A DNA stretch of 64,000 nt from Anniella stebbinsi (taxonomy: Eukaryota > Chordata > Lepidosauria > Squamata > Anniellidae): positions 59,249,001 through 59,313,000 of the forward strand of contig JARDYH010000002.1 in NCBI GenBank assembly GCA_029215795.1, read 5' to 3'. The position numbers and the translations under genes were made by a program. Position 1 is the first letter of the stretch. Each line of letters begins with the position of its first letter. A model generated the notes under the pieces. That model saw only the letters and a program-made list of their open reading frames with translations. It did not search any database and was not told the DNA's origin. Below are positions 36,889 through 48,292 of this stretch, one piece after another.

Positions 36889-37239
36889 TAGGGCCCCCTC
36901 TACAAGAATTTGGCTTGACGCCTGGTTGCCCGATTATGCGCATCTTCTCACCATCGCTTTTATGCCTAATTCCTATAAACAACAGGCGGTGAAGCGCATA
37001 ACCGGCAGTATGAAACACGCTTTAAAGTGGTTGAAATGCGGAGAATCGCTTGTTTACATGGTCATAAGGCTCATTAACTGCTGCGGAAAATTAAAACTCG
37101 CTATTTAACGCGCATTTGATAATGCGCATAATCGGACAGAAAAAGCGCCTCGACCCCCGATTTGCACTCCACTCTTGTAGAGGTAAAAATTTTAATGCAC
37201 CTTGAAAGAGCTTTAAATCGCTCTTGTAGAGGCACCCTA
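36889..37239. mobile_element. non-autonomous DNA transposon, family D (copy 2)
   Basis: Starts TAGGGCCCCCTCTACAAGAA and ends TCTTGTAGAGGCACCCTA, so the ends are inverted repeats. It matches 9224-9571 in the opposite orientation. Interior GCGC and CG sites are still frequent. Confidence 0.8.
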
Positions 37240-37734
37240 GGATTAAATTTCATTTGCCCTCCATTGTCATATCATCCTATCATTGGGGAGATTTCTGTAC
37301 TTAAAATGTTGGCACCAAAATTTTACTAAGCCATTAAAATGTGCCAGGCTTCCAGTCAAATAAATAAACTGAATATAAATTCCTCAAATAAACTAGCTTA
37401 CTGGCATGCAGCCTCTATTTAACTTTGATATTGTTCATCAGATAGATGACACTCGACAGCTAGGACACTGCTATAACTCAACCACTTGTGTTTTCTTCAA
37501 AAAGATAGAAAGCTAGCTACGGGGCATGACCTTAGCGTTGTAACTGGCAAACCAGTTATATGACAATAATTGGATTTCACTTCATTTATATCCAGGTACT
37601 AACTATTTGTGTCAGTGTATGCGCCTGCCATAGTGGAGTATCACTGCAACACCAATGGTAATATTATCATGCTTTGAAATATTTTCCTGCCATAAAATAT
37701 TCCCCATCACATGTAATTATGGTGCTTCAGGAAA

Positions 37735-37975
37735 CTGTAGGAACCCAACCCCCTGTGTGCCCCCCAAATCTGCTCCAGAACATCCCCATACCATCCAGAG
37801 CAAACATAGTAGCACACAGGCGGCTGCAGGAAGGAGAGGGAAATCCACTTTGCCAGCTGTTAATTAAGCTGGCAGTCAGACACCATTGGATACAACTCAA
37901 TGGAAATAGATTGCCTTAGTATCTGGCCAGCTTTTGGGTGTTCATTGCTGGAAACAGAATGGTGGACTGGATGAC
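37735..37975. repeat. family M element and CR1 3' scrap
   Basis: GGCTGCAGGAAGGAGAGGGA with ACACCATTGGATACAACTCA is family M (to about 37885). GGTGGACTGGATGACTCTTT then TATGATCCAGCC (37960) is the last 40 bp of a CR1 3' end. Confidence 0.5.
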
Positions 37976-38209
37976 TCTTTGGTATGATCCAGCCAAGCTC
38001 TCCATATTTATTATCAGCTTATTTGTTCCATTTACTATTTACTTAATTTATCGAATTTGTGGATAATGCTCTTTTTTCAACTAATATGATGGGGGCAGGG
38101 GGAGTCATATCAGAGCTCCTGAAAAACTTTAGGGCAGCTTGTGCTCCACTATGAGGCCTAGTACCAGTAGGTAATGAAGAGGAGTTATCTAGCTAATTAG
38201 ATTAGAAAT

Positions 38210-38300
38210 AAAGTAAGGATAGCAACTAGCCATGCTAGCTGGGGAATGCTGGGATGTACGAATTTTTTCTGTCTAAACACACACAGAATTGTGCCCTAAA
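38210..38300. repeat. family G foldback, half copy
   Basis: AGCTGGGGAATGCTGGGATG then TTTTTTCTGTCTAAACACAC is one arm of the palindrome seen complete at 40509-40647. Confidence 0.5.
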
Positions 38301-38959
38301 TGAAGGATCAAATAATCAAATGTTATTGTTCTCCGATAAGAAAACTGGAGAAAGTGACTAGTAGGACATTGGTGGGATCAATGTTATTACATTCATTTCA
38401 GCTTGTTAAGGAAAAACTACATGCTAATAAATCCACAAATGTCAACAATAAAAATCTCTTAATCTAAATACTATTCACATAAGACACATTTTAGACATTT
38501 GGTACTAAGGCCAGAGTTTGAAAAACAAACATAATAAAATTAAAAGATGAAACCATGGGAAGAAGGAATGGGGAGAAGTCAGCAAACTTAATGATGAATT
38601 TAGAATACAACATGAGAAAAGTATGTGAAATACAATGAGAGGCTTTCTAGCTCTTTTAAATATGTGATTGCATGTTTATAACTTGATGCGTATGTGTCAG
38701 GGGCCACTGTGCAGCAGCCACATGTAATGAGACATCAGAGTTCCAGTGCGGAACATTTTCCAGGGCAGTGAAGCATGCTGAGGCTCTGTCCTGGCCTGTT
38801 GACAATCAGGCCCTCCTAGATAAGGAAGGGCTATAAAGTATTTCAATGACTGGGTTGTGTATGGGGGTGTTTGGAGAATTGCAAGGGTAAAAGAAGCCAT
38901 CATGAGTTCTCCACCTGCCCTGTGTGTGCTATGCATGCACCTGTCCTTTGCATCATTGC
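38301..38959. other. unique-looking intron
   Basis: Nothing recognised. Confidence 0.35.
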
Positions 38960-39480
38960 CTGTGCTGCAGGGGGTGGCATGTCATCTGAACCCAGCACTC
39001 AGCCAGCAGGAATAGCTTCATACCCACCCTACAACCCCTACTGCAAGTCATGGCTTGTAGGGTGGATACAAAGCCACCCCTGCCATGCTGCGTGCCAAGT
39101 TCAGACGACACACCAACCCGTGCTGCAGCATGGATAATTATGGAACGGACAGGTGCGTGCATGTCACGCATGGGGGCCGGGGAAGAAGCTACAATGGCTT
39201 CCCATACCCCTGCGATCATCCAAAGCTGGACTGTGAGTTGAGTGTGGGTTGTCATTGTACATGGGTTGTGTTGTCTGAACCCAGCTGTGCTAACAAATCA
39301 TGGTTTGTAAACCACAAACAACCCATGAAGAGAACCCATGGTTTCTTGTGGAGGTGCGAACTGTGGGTTATTCACCATGGTTTGTTATTGCACCTGGGTT
39401 CAGACAACCCATATTCAACCTGTACTCAACCCCTGAGTGTGGGTTATCATGTTGTCTTAACCCAGCCAATGTGTTCTTCA
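38960..39480. repeat. AACCCA/CCATGG foldback family, compound copies
   Basis: GTCATCTGAACCCAGCACTC, TTGTCTGAACCCAGC, GGGTTCAGACAACCCATA and GTCTTAACCCAGCC mark repeated element ends. ATCATGGTTTGTAAACCACA and CCATGGTTTGTTATTGCACC are internal arms. Several elements appear to be stacked. Confidence 0.55.
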
Positions 39481-39559
39481 GCTCAGAATCCTGACTTGGT
39501 CCCTCACTTCTGACTCCTTTCTGCTGGTTTCCCTCTGACTGCTGCTTATTGCTCAGTCC

Positions 39560-39695
39560 TGACACTTGAGAGCACATGCCCCACATTTAATCCCTGGCAT
39601 CTTCAGTTAAAAAGTCACAGGTCACAGATTTTGGAACCATTTTCTGCTGCATGCTCTAGAAAGCTACTGCCAATCAGAGTAGAGTAATAGACTGG
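39560..39695 (+). mobile_element. SINE family 2, degenerate
   Basis: CATTTAATCCCTGGCATCTT and GCTACTGCCAATCAGAGTAG match the body of the SINE at 55890-56090. The 5' promoter half is largely gone. Confidence 0.5.
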
Positions 39696-40084
39696 AGATG
39701 CCAACAGATATAAGGGGCAAAACAGACATTATAATACACATGAAGCTGCCAGCTCTCCATGTCCATTTTACTCCCACTTTCTTGTAATGCCTAATACAGT
39801 GGTATGACTTCATCACGATTTGCATCTTTCCACTCCCACCTCACATCATTGGCTGGTGTGAAAAGGGCACATGCAATGATGTCACACCATACTTTTTTGT
39901 GTTAGATGTTGGAAGAAAGAGTAAAGAAACATGGAGCAATAGCAGCTTGCTGTCTTTTATAATGTCTAGCTCGGTGCTAAAGTAGCTCCTCACATATTAA
40001 ACATATTCTACATAAACCAGTGTGGCACAATATATAAAAATCATGATTTCCCCAAGTTATATGACAACAGTTAAACACACTTTG

Positions 40085-40395
40085 CCCCACAAAAGCAAGC
40101 CACGGTTGCTTGTTGGGTGCTGCAGTATATTTCAGGGTGTGCCAGGCATAAACTGCATCATCACTGCCTGGTTACACCTTATCGTGTTGTCCGAACCCAG
40201 ATGGCATAGCTTGTTTAAGGGTTAAACAACCCTCAAATAACCCATGGGATGTTGTATGGTTATTTGAGGGTTGTTTAATCCTTCAACAAGCCATGCTGCC
40301 TGGCACTCACTGTGACTCATAGCAATTCACACCTGGTACGCGCCGCAGCTCACAACAAGCCACCATGGCTTGTTTTGACTGTGTGAACCAGGCCA
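40085..40395. repeat. AACCCA/CCATGG foldback with 41-bp hairpin
   Basis: Bases 40203-40243 and 40257-40300 form a hairpin with only a 13-base loop; the arms carry TTAAACAACCCTCAAATAAC. Flanking words GTTGTCCGAACCCAG and GTGTGAACCAGGCC are element ends. Confidence 0.6.
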
Positions 40396-40396
40396 G

Positions 40397-40488
40397 AGGG
40401 TGCAATCCTATACCAACATACCCAGGAGTAAGCCCCAGTGAACTCAGTGGGACTTACTTCTAAATAGATATGCATAGGATTACAATGC
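40397..40488. repeat. family H foldback, well preserved
   Basis: GGTGCAATCCTATACCAACA, CAGGAGTAAGCCCCAGTGAA, then GGGACTTACTTCTAAATAGA and ATGCATAGGATTACAATGC. The two halves are imperfect inverted copies. Confidence 0.65.
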
Positions 40489-40508
40489 TAAACAATTAAT
40501 TGTAATAT

Positions 40509-40647
40509 TTAAGGCACAATCCTATGCATGTTTAGACAGAAAAAAGTTCTATAACTCCCAGCATTCCCATCTACCCATGCTAGTTGGAGGATACTGGGAA
40601 TTATAGGATTTCTTTCTGTTTAAACATGCATAGGATTGCACCTTTAA
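40509..40647. repeat. family G foldback, complete
   Basis: TTAAGGCACAATCCTATGCA at the left, and the inverse TGCATAGGATTGCACCTTTA at the right. Arms of about 63 bp meet around a short GATAC/CATCTACC centre. Confidence 0.75.
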
Positions 40648-41012
40648 CTGATTATTTGGCTAAATTAAGATTTCTTTAATTTACAGGTAACTATTATATA
40701 TACAAAATGAGTGTATGTATGATGATTTTCTTCAGATAATTAATATTTATATAATCAAAATCTTAATGGATATTATGACTGGCATGCCTATCCAAATCAC
40801 TTAAGTCTCGTGTGGTCCATGATGATGAATCCATGGCATTTCTAACAGATGTTTTTGATCTTCAAATAAAAATGTAATTAAGATACCACAACACAGTTTA
40901 ACAGAAATGTCATCAAAATGAGGTCAATAGAGAGTAATATATATAACACAGCAAATCACACATGGAGATTACAACAATAAATTAAATATTTAACATTTAT
41001 AATTCGTTAAAA

Positions 41013-41215
41013 CGGTATTTATGTATTTATTTATTTATTTATTTATTTTATTACATTTTTATACTGCCAATAGCCGAGAGTCTCTGGATAGCTCACAATT
41101 AAAACCATAAAATACAGCAAGTCATAATATAATAAAAAGCTTTAAAAGTTTTTTAAAAATACTATATAAAACAAAGATAAATCTGGCAGTGTTATAGCGT
41201 AGAGAAAGCCTGTGT
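41013..41215 (-). mobile_element. L2/CR1-clade LINE 3' end with TTTA tail
   Basis: TTTA repeats (41021-41055), then TTACATTTTTATACTGCCAA and GCCGAGAGTCTCTGGATAGC. Confidence 0.8.
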
Positions 41216-41218
41216 AAA

Positions 41219-41258
<40 letters not shown>

Positions 41259-41500
41259 TATTTATTTATCACCCGCCTCTCCCAACGGATCGAGGCGGGG
41301 AACAACACCAAACACAAAATACAAAAACTGATTAAAAGCAGATAAAACCAGTACATCATTAAAACACCAATAAAACACCAATAAAACACTTTAAAATTCA
41401 TCTGGGTAGGCCTGCCGGAAGAGATAAGTCTTTATAGATCTTTTAAATTCCGGAAGACTAGTGAGTTGGCGAATCTCTCCTGGCATGTTTTCAGGAGGCA
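41216..41500 (-). mobile_element. LINE 3' end (GAGGCGGG variant) with AAT tail
   Basis: An AAT run (41218-41257), TTTATTTATCACCCGCCTCT, CGGATCGAGGCGGGG, then AAACACCAATAAAACACC repeats and the ORF2 end TAGGCCTGCCGGAAGAGATA. Confidence 0.8.
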
Positions 41501-42639
41501 TTTTAAAGGATGTTACATTTTCGGCCTCCTAAACCACAAACCTTAGATAATTTCTCTGTTCCTGTAAAATGGCATTAAAACTATCCACAAAAGCCTTCAG
41601 AGAAGTCATGACATATTACGCAGATATCTTTTCATTGCAAAACAGTGTGGCTTCCCAAATATCCAATTTGCATATTAATTCTAGGGACAGCTGTCTTAAA
41701 AAAAAAAATCTCTTCAGCCCTGAGAAAACGCAGGTGATGGCCTTTATAGCTATGACTATTTAACTGCAACCCTAAGATGACCTCTTTCTAAAGGGCTTTC
41801 AGTTCCATTGTCCATGTCTATCCCAAGGCTTCCTCTATGATATATGAATAAAAATGATTCATCAGTGTCAGCAATCTATGGCAACCTAATGGTGCTATGG
41901 CAACATTTTCTTTTCATTCAGAGTTAGTCATACAGCTGGGATTCAAGAAAAGAAAATGCTTTTCAGAAAGGGTGACCAGAAGTCATTAACTCACATATAG
42001 ATTTAGAAAGGAAACAAAAGTAATGTTTTAGAAAAATGGAACAAACTCTGGCTGTGTGAAGAAATGAAAAATGATTCCCGGAGGGCTCACTGACAACAAG
42101 GAAAGGCAGTGGACGTATGGTTCAGCATTGGCCAAAGTCCTGAAAAATGAAACAAATGACCAAAACAAAAATTTTGGGTTGCACAGTGCCCCCTCCCAGC
42201 AACAGCTCTTGGATCCAACCAAAACTATTCATCTCATTCTGGGAAAGAGTTAAATGCATTCACTTAATGTATTTAATGCAACTTTCTTCAGTGCTCTGAA
42301 CATGAGCTCAGAAATCACTATGCTAGAACTGTGCGTTTCTTCATTTTGAACTGAACAGGAGTGTTTATGCTGGTAGTTGACTAATATAATGGTTGTTTCA
42401 CTGTATCCCTCATTATTTAATTCGTAGGATAAAGGTGTTTCATATGGGAGGGTGGTTACTTGGTGTATTAGGATTTTCCTAATAGTTACCAAATTGAAGG
42501 ACTTCCCATAAAGAAGATATGTACAAACTGCTACTATTTACCTTTTATATTAGATAAGGTAAAGATTATGATTTAGGGGAAGAGGAAGTGCTAGGGTCAT
42601 TAAAAATGGACAGACGATCTAAATAAATACATACACTGC
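41501..42639. other. intron with chance-like open frames
   Basis: 41540-41700 is open on both strands and was checked as a TMEM232 exon (see rejected items). Nothing else is recognised. Confidence 0.4.
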
Positions 42640-43170
42640 ACTTTTTGGCTTGTTTGTATCTCACTTTTCTTTCCACTTTGTCATGCCTCCCTCGAATTCT
42701 TCCGAGAACAAAGGAGAACGGCAAGTTGCAGAACCAGATAAAGGGACAAGCACAGAAGCAGCTCAAGAGACCTCATTACCTGATAAGGATCAATGCCCTG
42801 CTTCAGCCCCTCTGTTGGATTCAGAGGATGTTCTACTGACCCCAGCAGAGCGAAGGAGGCTTCATGTAAAAGAACAATGAAGGTGAATGTCTGCCTGTTT
42901 AAGATGGAAAGCCTCCCAGATGACAGAGGACTAATTGCCAGTAGCTGCTCCAGGATGCTGAACTTAAAACCAGCAAGAAGACACAGGACAATCGCTGAAG
43001 AAATGTCATATCTATATGCCGGATCTCATCAGCATGGTCCTAGACTCTGAGCTTTGCTCTTTGTGCCTTGAATTCCTCAGATTTTGAACTCTGGGTTGGA
43101 AAAGGACTTTTCTCTGCCTCATTGAATTAAATTTGATGAACCCAGGCCTGCATACAGCCTCAATTTGCCT
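42640..43170 (+). mobile_element. possible retroelement fragment
   Basis: An open frame (42650-42880) reads MPPSNSSENKGER, a Ser/Glu/Asp-rich middle, and ends LTPAERRRLHVKEQ. It is followed by an untranslated-like stretch with TTTTGAACTCTGGGTTGGAA and GAATTAAATTTGATGAACCC. The Arg-rich end after an acidic linker is common in retroelement Gag-like proteins, and the tail looks like a retroelement 3' region. The family is not identified. Confidence 0.35.
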
Positions 43171-43414
43171 CACCCTCCCTCCTTCCCCAGCCTTGACGGG
43201 TTTATTACCCAGCTTATCTGCAAGGGATTTATTGCAGTCATCGCATTTCGGCTTCAGTCAGCCAGCAAAGCCTGACACACTTCTTTCGATGTCTCCTTGT
43301 TTATGTGTGTGCATGATGACACACATACACCCACGGAACACATGCTGTGATCTTTAATGTAAAGTCATGGTGCACTATGGCAAAAACTGGCATTTTTAGA
43401 AGAAATAAGTTACA

Positions 43415-44370
43415 TGAACATAAGAAGAGTTATGCTGGATCAGACAAAGGACCATCTAGTCCAGCATTCTGTTCACAAAGTAGCCAACCAGCTGCCTCTG
43501 GGAAACCACAAGAAGGACATGGGTGCAATAGTACCATTCCAGTCGTATTGCCCAGCAACATCACTGGGAGAGAGCGCCTTCTCCCTTACCAATGTGCCTG
43601 GCCACTGAGGTCATCTAAGGGCATGTTTCTAGTAGTTTCACGTGGACCTATGGTCAGACTGCAGCCCACCAGGAGACGAGTCTTCAGTGTGGTGGCCCTC
43701 TTCCTATGGAATTCCCTGCCTTTAGAGGTCACACAGACGCCAACGTTGTTTTGTTTCCAGCACCTCCAGAAAATATCACTGTTTCACGAAGCTTTCCTTG
43801 AGTGGTCGGACGTGGTTTTACCAGAACTCAGGTCTTATCAGAACTCTATTCTTTTAAAAATAGTAATTTTTAATCTTTTATTCATTTATTCTAACTGTTG
43901 TTAACCACTCCAAAATCTTTTGAATGTGAAGCGGTATGTAAATATTGTAAATAAATAAATAAAATAGTCATACTGACACTAAAAGTAGCATATAGCCATC
44001 AGGACTAGTAGCCATTGATAGCATTATCCTCCATATATTTGTTTTAACACCAATTTGAAGCCACCACTGCATCCTGTGGTGACAAATTTCATGATATAAC
44101 TATGCACTGTGTGAAGAAGTACTTCCTGTCCTGAATCTCCCACCAATCTGGTCTGTCAGATGACTCCATGGTCTACTATTATGAGAGAGGAAGAAAATGT
44201 CTCCCTATCCACTTTCTCCACGCCACATATACATTTGTACACCTCTGTCATGTCTCCTCTCACTCACCTTTTCTCTAAGCTGAATAGTCAAAGATGTTGT
44301 AGCATTTCCTCATAGGAGAGTTGCTCCAGCACCTTAATCATTTTAGTTGCCCTTTTCTGCTATGAGACAA
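43415..44370 (-). mobile_element. CR1-type LINE 3' part, split by a LINE insertion
   Basis: ACATAAGAAGAGTTATGCTG to ACATGGGTGCAATAGTA (43418-43548) and, after the insertion, AGTCATACTGACACTAAAAG to TAATCATTTTAGTTGCCC (43971-44370) are one CR1 copy read in reverse. The diagnostic CR1 words TGTCATGTCTCCTCTCACTC and CTCATAGGAGAGTTGCTCCA are present. Confidence 0.82.
43549..43970 (+). mobile_element. L2/CR1-clade LINE 3' part inserted in CR1
   Basis: AGAGAGCGCCTTCTCCCTTA, GGAATTCCCTGCCTTTAGAG (end of ORF2), then TGTGAAGCGGTATGTAAATA and an AAAT tail. AATAGT on both sides is a likely target duplication. It is the same subfamily as 56091-56477. Confidence 0.82.
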
Positions 44371-44950
44371 CAAGCTAGCTATATGACAACAGGCTAGATT
44401 TAGGATACTCAAATACACCGTTCACTACAAAAATACACAGAATAATAATAGGCACAGCATTCAGATGCAACCAGCAGTTCTTTGGTCAAATCTATTCATG
44501 AGGCAAGAGATAGGGAACAATTGGTGAGATGGAGCAATGCATGGGTGATATCAAAAAGCAGAGGATTTGATGCCTAATAAGAGGATAGCACAGTGATAGA
44601 AGACAGACTGACATGTGACGAGGCCCCTAAGTTGGACAAAAAAACCTAAAATGTAAATAGTGCCTTTTCTCAAGTCAGTGCAGGTAGTTCTTTGTCCCTC
44701 ACAAAAAGAGGCAGAATTAGAAAGGTAAATGAAATGAGAGTATGGCTATTACCTATCCCATGAAAAATTGGGTGAAAGAGGCCTTCTGTAAAACTGGACT
44801 TTGTCTTTTGGACTTCAGTGGCAGGAAGATGCCTTCCTCAGGGTTTTTCAATAAACCTCAAGTATATCTTTTGGACTTCAGTGTCAGGATCATGTGTGTT
44901 ATTCCTTATGACACCCTAGGACACCCGAGGACTTAGACAACAAGGTGCAG
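44371..44950. other. unique-looking intron
   Basis: CTTTTGGACTTCAGTG occurs twice, near 44806 and 44869. Nothing else is recognised. Confidence 0.35.
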
Positions 44951-44958
44951 ATTGTCAC

Positions 44959-46079
44959 TAGGAATGTGCAGGGCCAGGAATATCGGTTCGGTATTGATAT
45001 TGGAACGTCCGATTTTAATCTGATTCGTATCGGGGGAAATCTGAGGTCCCTCGTATTGCTTTGGATCTGATTCCGATACGAAAATCGGACCTCCGATTTT
45101 AATCGGATGCCATTTTGGGATGATTTTCCCCATAGCCTTCTATTGCTGTAAAGAAATGCCTAACTTTTTTATTTTTAAAGATAGAAGCCTGAAACTTGGC
45201 CACATGGCAGATGGGTTTGAGGTACTTCAGCGTGAGAAATTTCAGAAAGATAGGTGCAGGCATTTTGTGGCTATGATTTTTTTACTAACGAATCAGGAAT
45301 GCCTATAACTTTTTTATTTTTAAAGATCCACACATGAAACTTTGCCACATTGCAGATGGTATGTTGGGAGTCATGTGTGTGAAATTTCAGAAACATAGGT
45401 GCTTGCCTTTGGTGGCAATTAATTTTTGGAAAATGGGTTGCAGTGGGGGAAATACAGTTATGCCTTCAACTTGTTCATTTTTAAAGATAGAAGCATGAAA
45501 CTTGGCCACAGAGATTACATGTTGTTTGACATGTGTGAGAAATTTCAGAAACATAGGTTCAAGTGTGTAGTGGCAAAGTATTTTTGTAAAAATGAGGAAA
45601 GAAACGCATTTAACTTTTTTATTTTTAAAGACAATTTTTTTACTTTAAAAGTTCCAAAAGTTCCAAAATGGTGGGTTTGACAGCTGTCAAAAAGCACCCC
45701 CTCCTCTGACTTCCCCCCCCCCCCGTCAGCTGTCAAACCCACCGTTTTGAAACATTTGGAACTTTTAAAGTAAAAAATTCATAGCCACAAAATGCCTGGA
45801 CCTATCTTTCTGAAATTTCTCACACATAAGTACATCAGACCCATCTGCCATGTGGCCAAGTTTCATGCATTCGTTTACAGCAATAGAAGGCTATGGGGAA
45901 AATCAGCCCAAAATGGCATCCGATGTTCCGATTTTATCCGATTTGAATCAGATTTTTAAAAATCGGATCGGATAAAATCGGAGCACCTAGGAAAAAAAAG
46001 GGTATTTGGTATCAGATGTCTAATTTCCCCCGATTCGCTTCGGAATTGGACATCGGATCCGATACAATGCACATCCCTA
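44959..46079. mobile_element. 1.12-kb hAT-like foldback with internal tandem repeats
   Basis: Starts TAGGAATGTGCA and ends TGCACATCCCTA, with an exact 8-bp duplication ATTGTCAC (44951-44958, 46080-46087). Outer arms carry many CGGAT/ATCCG words. The left arm holds four units of about 145 bp starting near 45151, 45296, 45456 and 45600, each with AACTTTTTTATTTTTAAAGA and AAACTTGGCCACA. The right arm has only one such unit. The arms meet at a GACAGCTGTC palindrome near 45680-45735. No transposase is encoded. Confidence 0.88.
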
Positions 46080-46089
46080 ATTGTCACAT

Positions 46090-46403
46090 ACAAACAGAAA
46101 AAAGGCTCTGATGGGGAACTGGCAAATCCTGGATTCCCCTTGAACTCTGAATGGTACTGAACTATTCATGACAAAAACGTGGGTTCTGCTTGAACCCTCC
46201 AAGTTGATACAAAAACAGTGTAGTCACACACACACACACACACTAGGATGGGAAGACTTTTCCTTGCTCCCAGAAGACAAATAAACTCTCTCTAGCTAAG
46301 AATTTGCCTTCCTTAAAGTCTTGGGTTTTGACAGATTGTTTTTTCACAATAAAAAAGCAAAACAAGAAGAATGTAGAAGACACTGATGACATTTTATTTT
46401 TCC
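46090..46403. other. intron with CA microsatellite
   Basis: A CA run at 46225-46243. Nothing else is recognised. Confidence 0.4.
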
Positions 46404-46867
46404 CACAGTGGATATTTATTTAATTTACTTATTTATTGCATTTATATCCCACCTTTTTCCTCCAAGGAACCCAATGCAGTGTATATAATCCTCCTCCTCT
46501 CCATTTTATCTTCACAGCAACAACCCTGTGAGGTAGGTTGGGCTGAGAGTCTGTGACTGGCCCAAAGTCACCCAGTAAGCTTCCATGGCCGAGTGGGGAC
46601 TAGAACACAGATATTTATTTATTTAAAACATTTATTGGCCACCTTTCTGGGCAGAAGCCCTCACAACGCAGCTTACAACACTAAATAAATGAAAACAGTT
46701 TAATACAGTAAAACAAATGCAGTAAAATAGCAGTTAAAACAATAAAAACTAACATTAAAATCATCAAGAACAACAGAGGCAAAAGCAACAAAACAGTACT
46801 CATCATGAGAAGGCCATGGATCTTCTGACTCGCAGTCCAACATTCTAACCACTACACCACTAGATAT
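46404..46867 (-). mobile_element. tRNA-derived SINE (family 1), split by LINE 3' end
   Basis: Reading right to left: TAGTGGTGTAGTGGTTAGAA (box A region, 46860), a box-B-like GTTCTAGTCCCCACTC (about 46600), CCAGTCACAGACTCTCAGCC-like body, GGTTGTTGCTGTGAAGAT and GGTGGGATATAAATGCAATA. A minus-strand LINE 3' end (46611-46806, TTTATTGGCCACCTTTCTGG) sits between the two promoter boxes. Other copies are at 48208-48292 and 57890-58083. Confidence 0.8.
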
Positions 46868-47366
46868 TGGCTGGTTTCGGATGACACATTAGGCAACGGA
46901 GGGGGAAATAGTGTACTGACCATGCATTAGGTAGGCGGTGCTCCACACAAGACATGCTGCAACTCTGGTGCTTGTGCAGCTGAAAGTTCCAGCGGCCATC
47001 TTGGTTGCTACGTCTGTTCCCTCCCCCTCCCCCTCCCCCTCCCCCAGTCCCCCAGCTGTATTCCAGCATGCTGGCTCTATAGAGCAGCTGGGGGGTTTCA
47101 GCTGCTCTGGCCAGCAGAACTCTATTCCCAAACGGAATAGTCCATGGAGAGAGGGGGGGGTTGGTTTCGGACGACACTTTAAACAACAGGGCTTCGGGCT
47201 AAACAACGTGCAAGCCCATTGTTTCACTCCCTTGCTTAATTGGGCGGAATAGCGTACTGTCAGTTGTGTGTGCATGGTGTGTAACCTTCCACACGACACA
47301 ATAAGCAACACAACTGACTATTGTTTCCCCTCCCCCATTGCTTAATGTGTTGTCCGAAACCAGCCA
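46868..47366. mobile_element. inverted-repeat DNA element, 499 bp
   Basis: TGGCTGGTTTCGGATGACAC at the left matches, inverted, the right end GTTGTCCGAAACCAGCCA, and the arms extend about 48 bp. A second end-like GTTTCGGACGACACTTTAAA at 47163 suggests a nested copy. The interior has a CCCTCC run (47021-47046). No clear target duplication. Confidence 0.78.
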
Positions 47367-48207
47367 TTGTGTACAAAAAGGTGTAGAGTGCACAAGGCAC
47401 TTACGTGCATCTTTTGGGTGTAGGTTCCTAACCTTAGTGGATGCTAATGCATTCAATGTACTGTTCTAACAGCGGCTTTCCCAGTACATTCTACATGGTA
47501 CCTTCCCTACATGGCTCTAAATAAAGGATCAATAGGTGACCAGTGCTGCTTCATTAGACAGGATCAAGTAGTGCATTTACACATTCAGAGGATCCCCTGG
47601 CTGATGAATAGAGAGTGGGAACTACTCGTTTTCTCCATACCATAAGAGGAAAGTGTATACACACTTACAAGGTATTTTGCCCTAATTCACCTTTTGAGGA
47701 AAACTCTGAGTCACGGTATTGTAGAAACACTAAAATTGGTAGGGGAAACATGTTTTCTTGGCACCACACTCTGTGGCCATGTCTATACAAAGTTGCATTT
47801 GCGCCTCGTGATTCATCATCCCACATTTGCCATCCTCCAGAGGTATCCTGATGACAAGGAGCGCAAATACGGGATTTTAATCTCACCTACGAAGTGGCTA
47901 CTGCCCCATATGCCTTGTTCCTTCTCCCTCCCCCATTTTTCCCTCCTCCTGATCCCCACGGTGGTGGAGGGGGGAGAATCAGGGAGCCCGGCTGGCCAGA
48001 TATGTGCACGGTAGGGCCGGAGGCTGGTAGGTGGGCGGCTCTGCCTTTCTCCGGGCTGTCTCCTTTGGAGAAATCCCTCTCCAGCCCTCCCCCCACCACC
48101 TCCCCTACTCGGTCCTTCGCTGCCGGATGGAGTTGGCAATCGCAGTGCACTCAGAATGCGCCGCTTGGCACTCGCTCCCTTCTCCTTACGCCAAATAAAT
48201 ATCCAGG
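47367..48207. other. intron, right half GC-rich
   Basis: GC-rich from about 47930 to 48180. An open frame of 231 codons (47894-48589, plus) runs through this and the following SINE; it is Pro/Ser-rich without a domain and is treated as compositional. Confidence 0.4.
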
Positions 48208-48292
48208 TTCTAGTCCCCACTCGGCCATGGAAGCTTACTGGATGACTCTGGGCCAGTCACAGACCCTCAGCCCAACCTACTTCACAGGATTC
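48208..48292 (+). mobile_element. SINE family 1, partial
   Basis: GGTTCTAGTCCCCACTCGGC, ATGGAAGCTTACTGGATGAC and GGGCCAGTCACAGACCCTCA; box A half missing. Confidence 0.75.

Noticed and set aside
41530..41760. Possible TMEM232 exon on the minus strand (TSLKAFVDSFNAILQEQ) with a donor-like AAG|GTTTGT, also open on the plus strand
   Set aside because: An in-frame TAA precedes the matching part, the exit phase does not fit the 31064 exon, and the 50017-50104 exon fits better.
45145..45640. Regularly spaced 145-bp repeats resembling an array
   Set aside because: Not a CRISPR array: the units are long, have no unique spacers, and lie within a transposon with an 8-bp target duplication.
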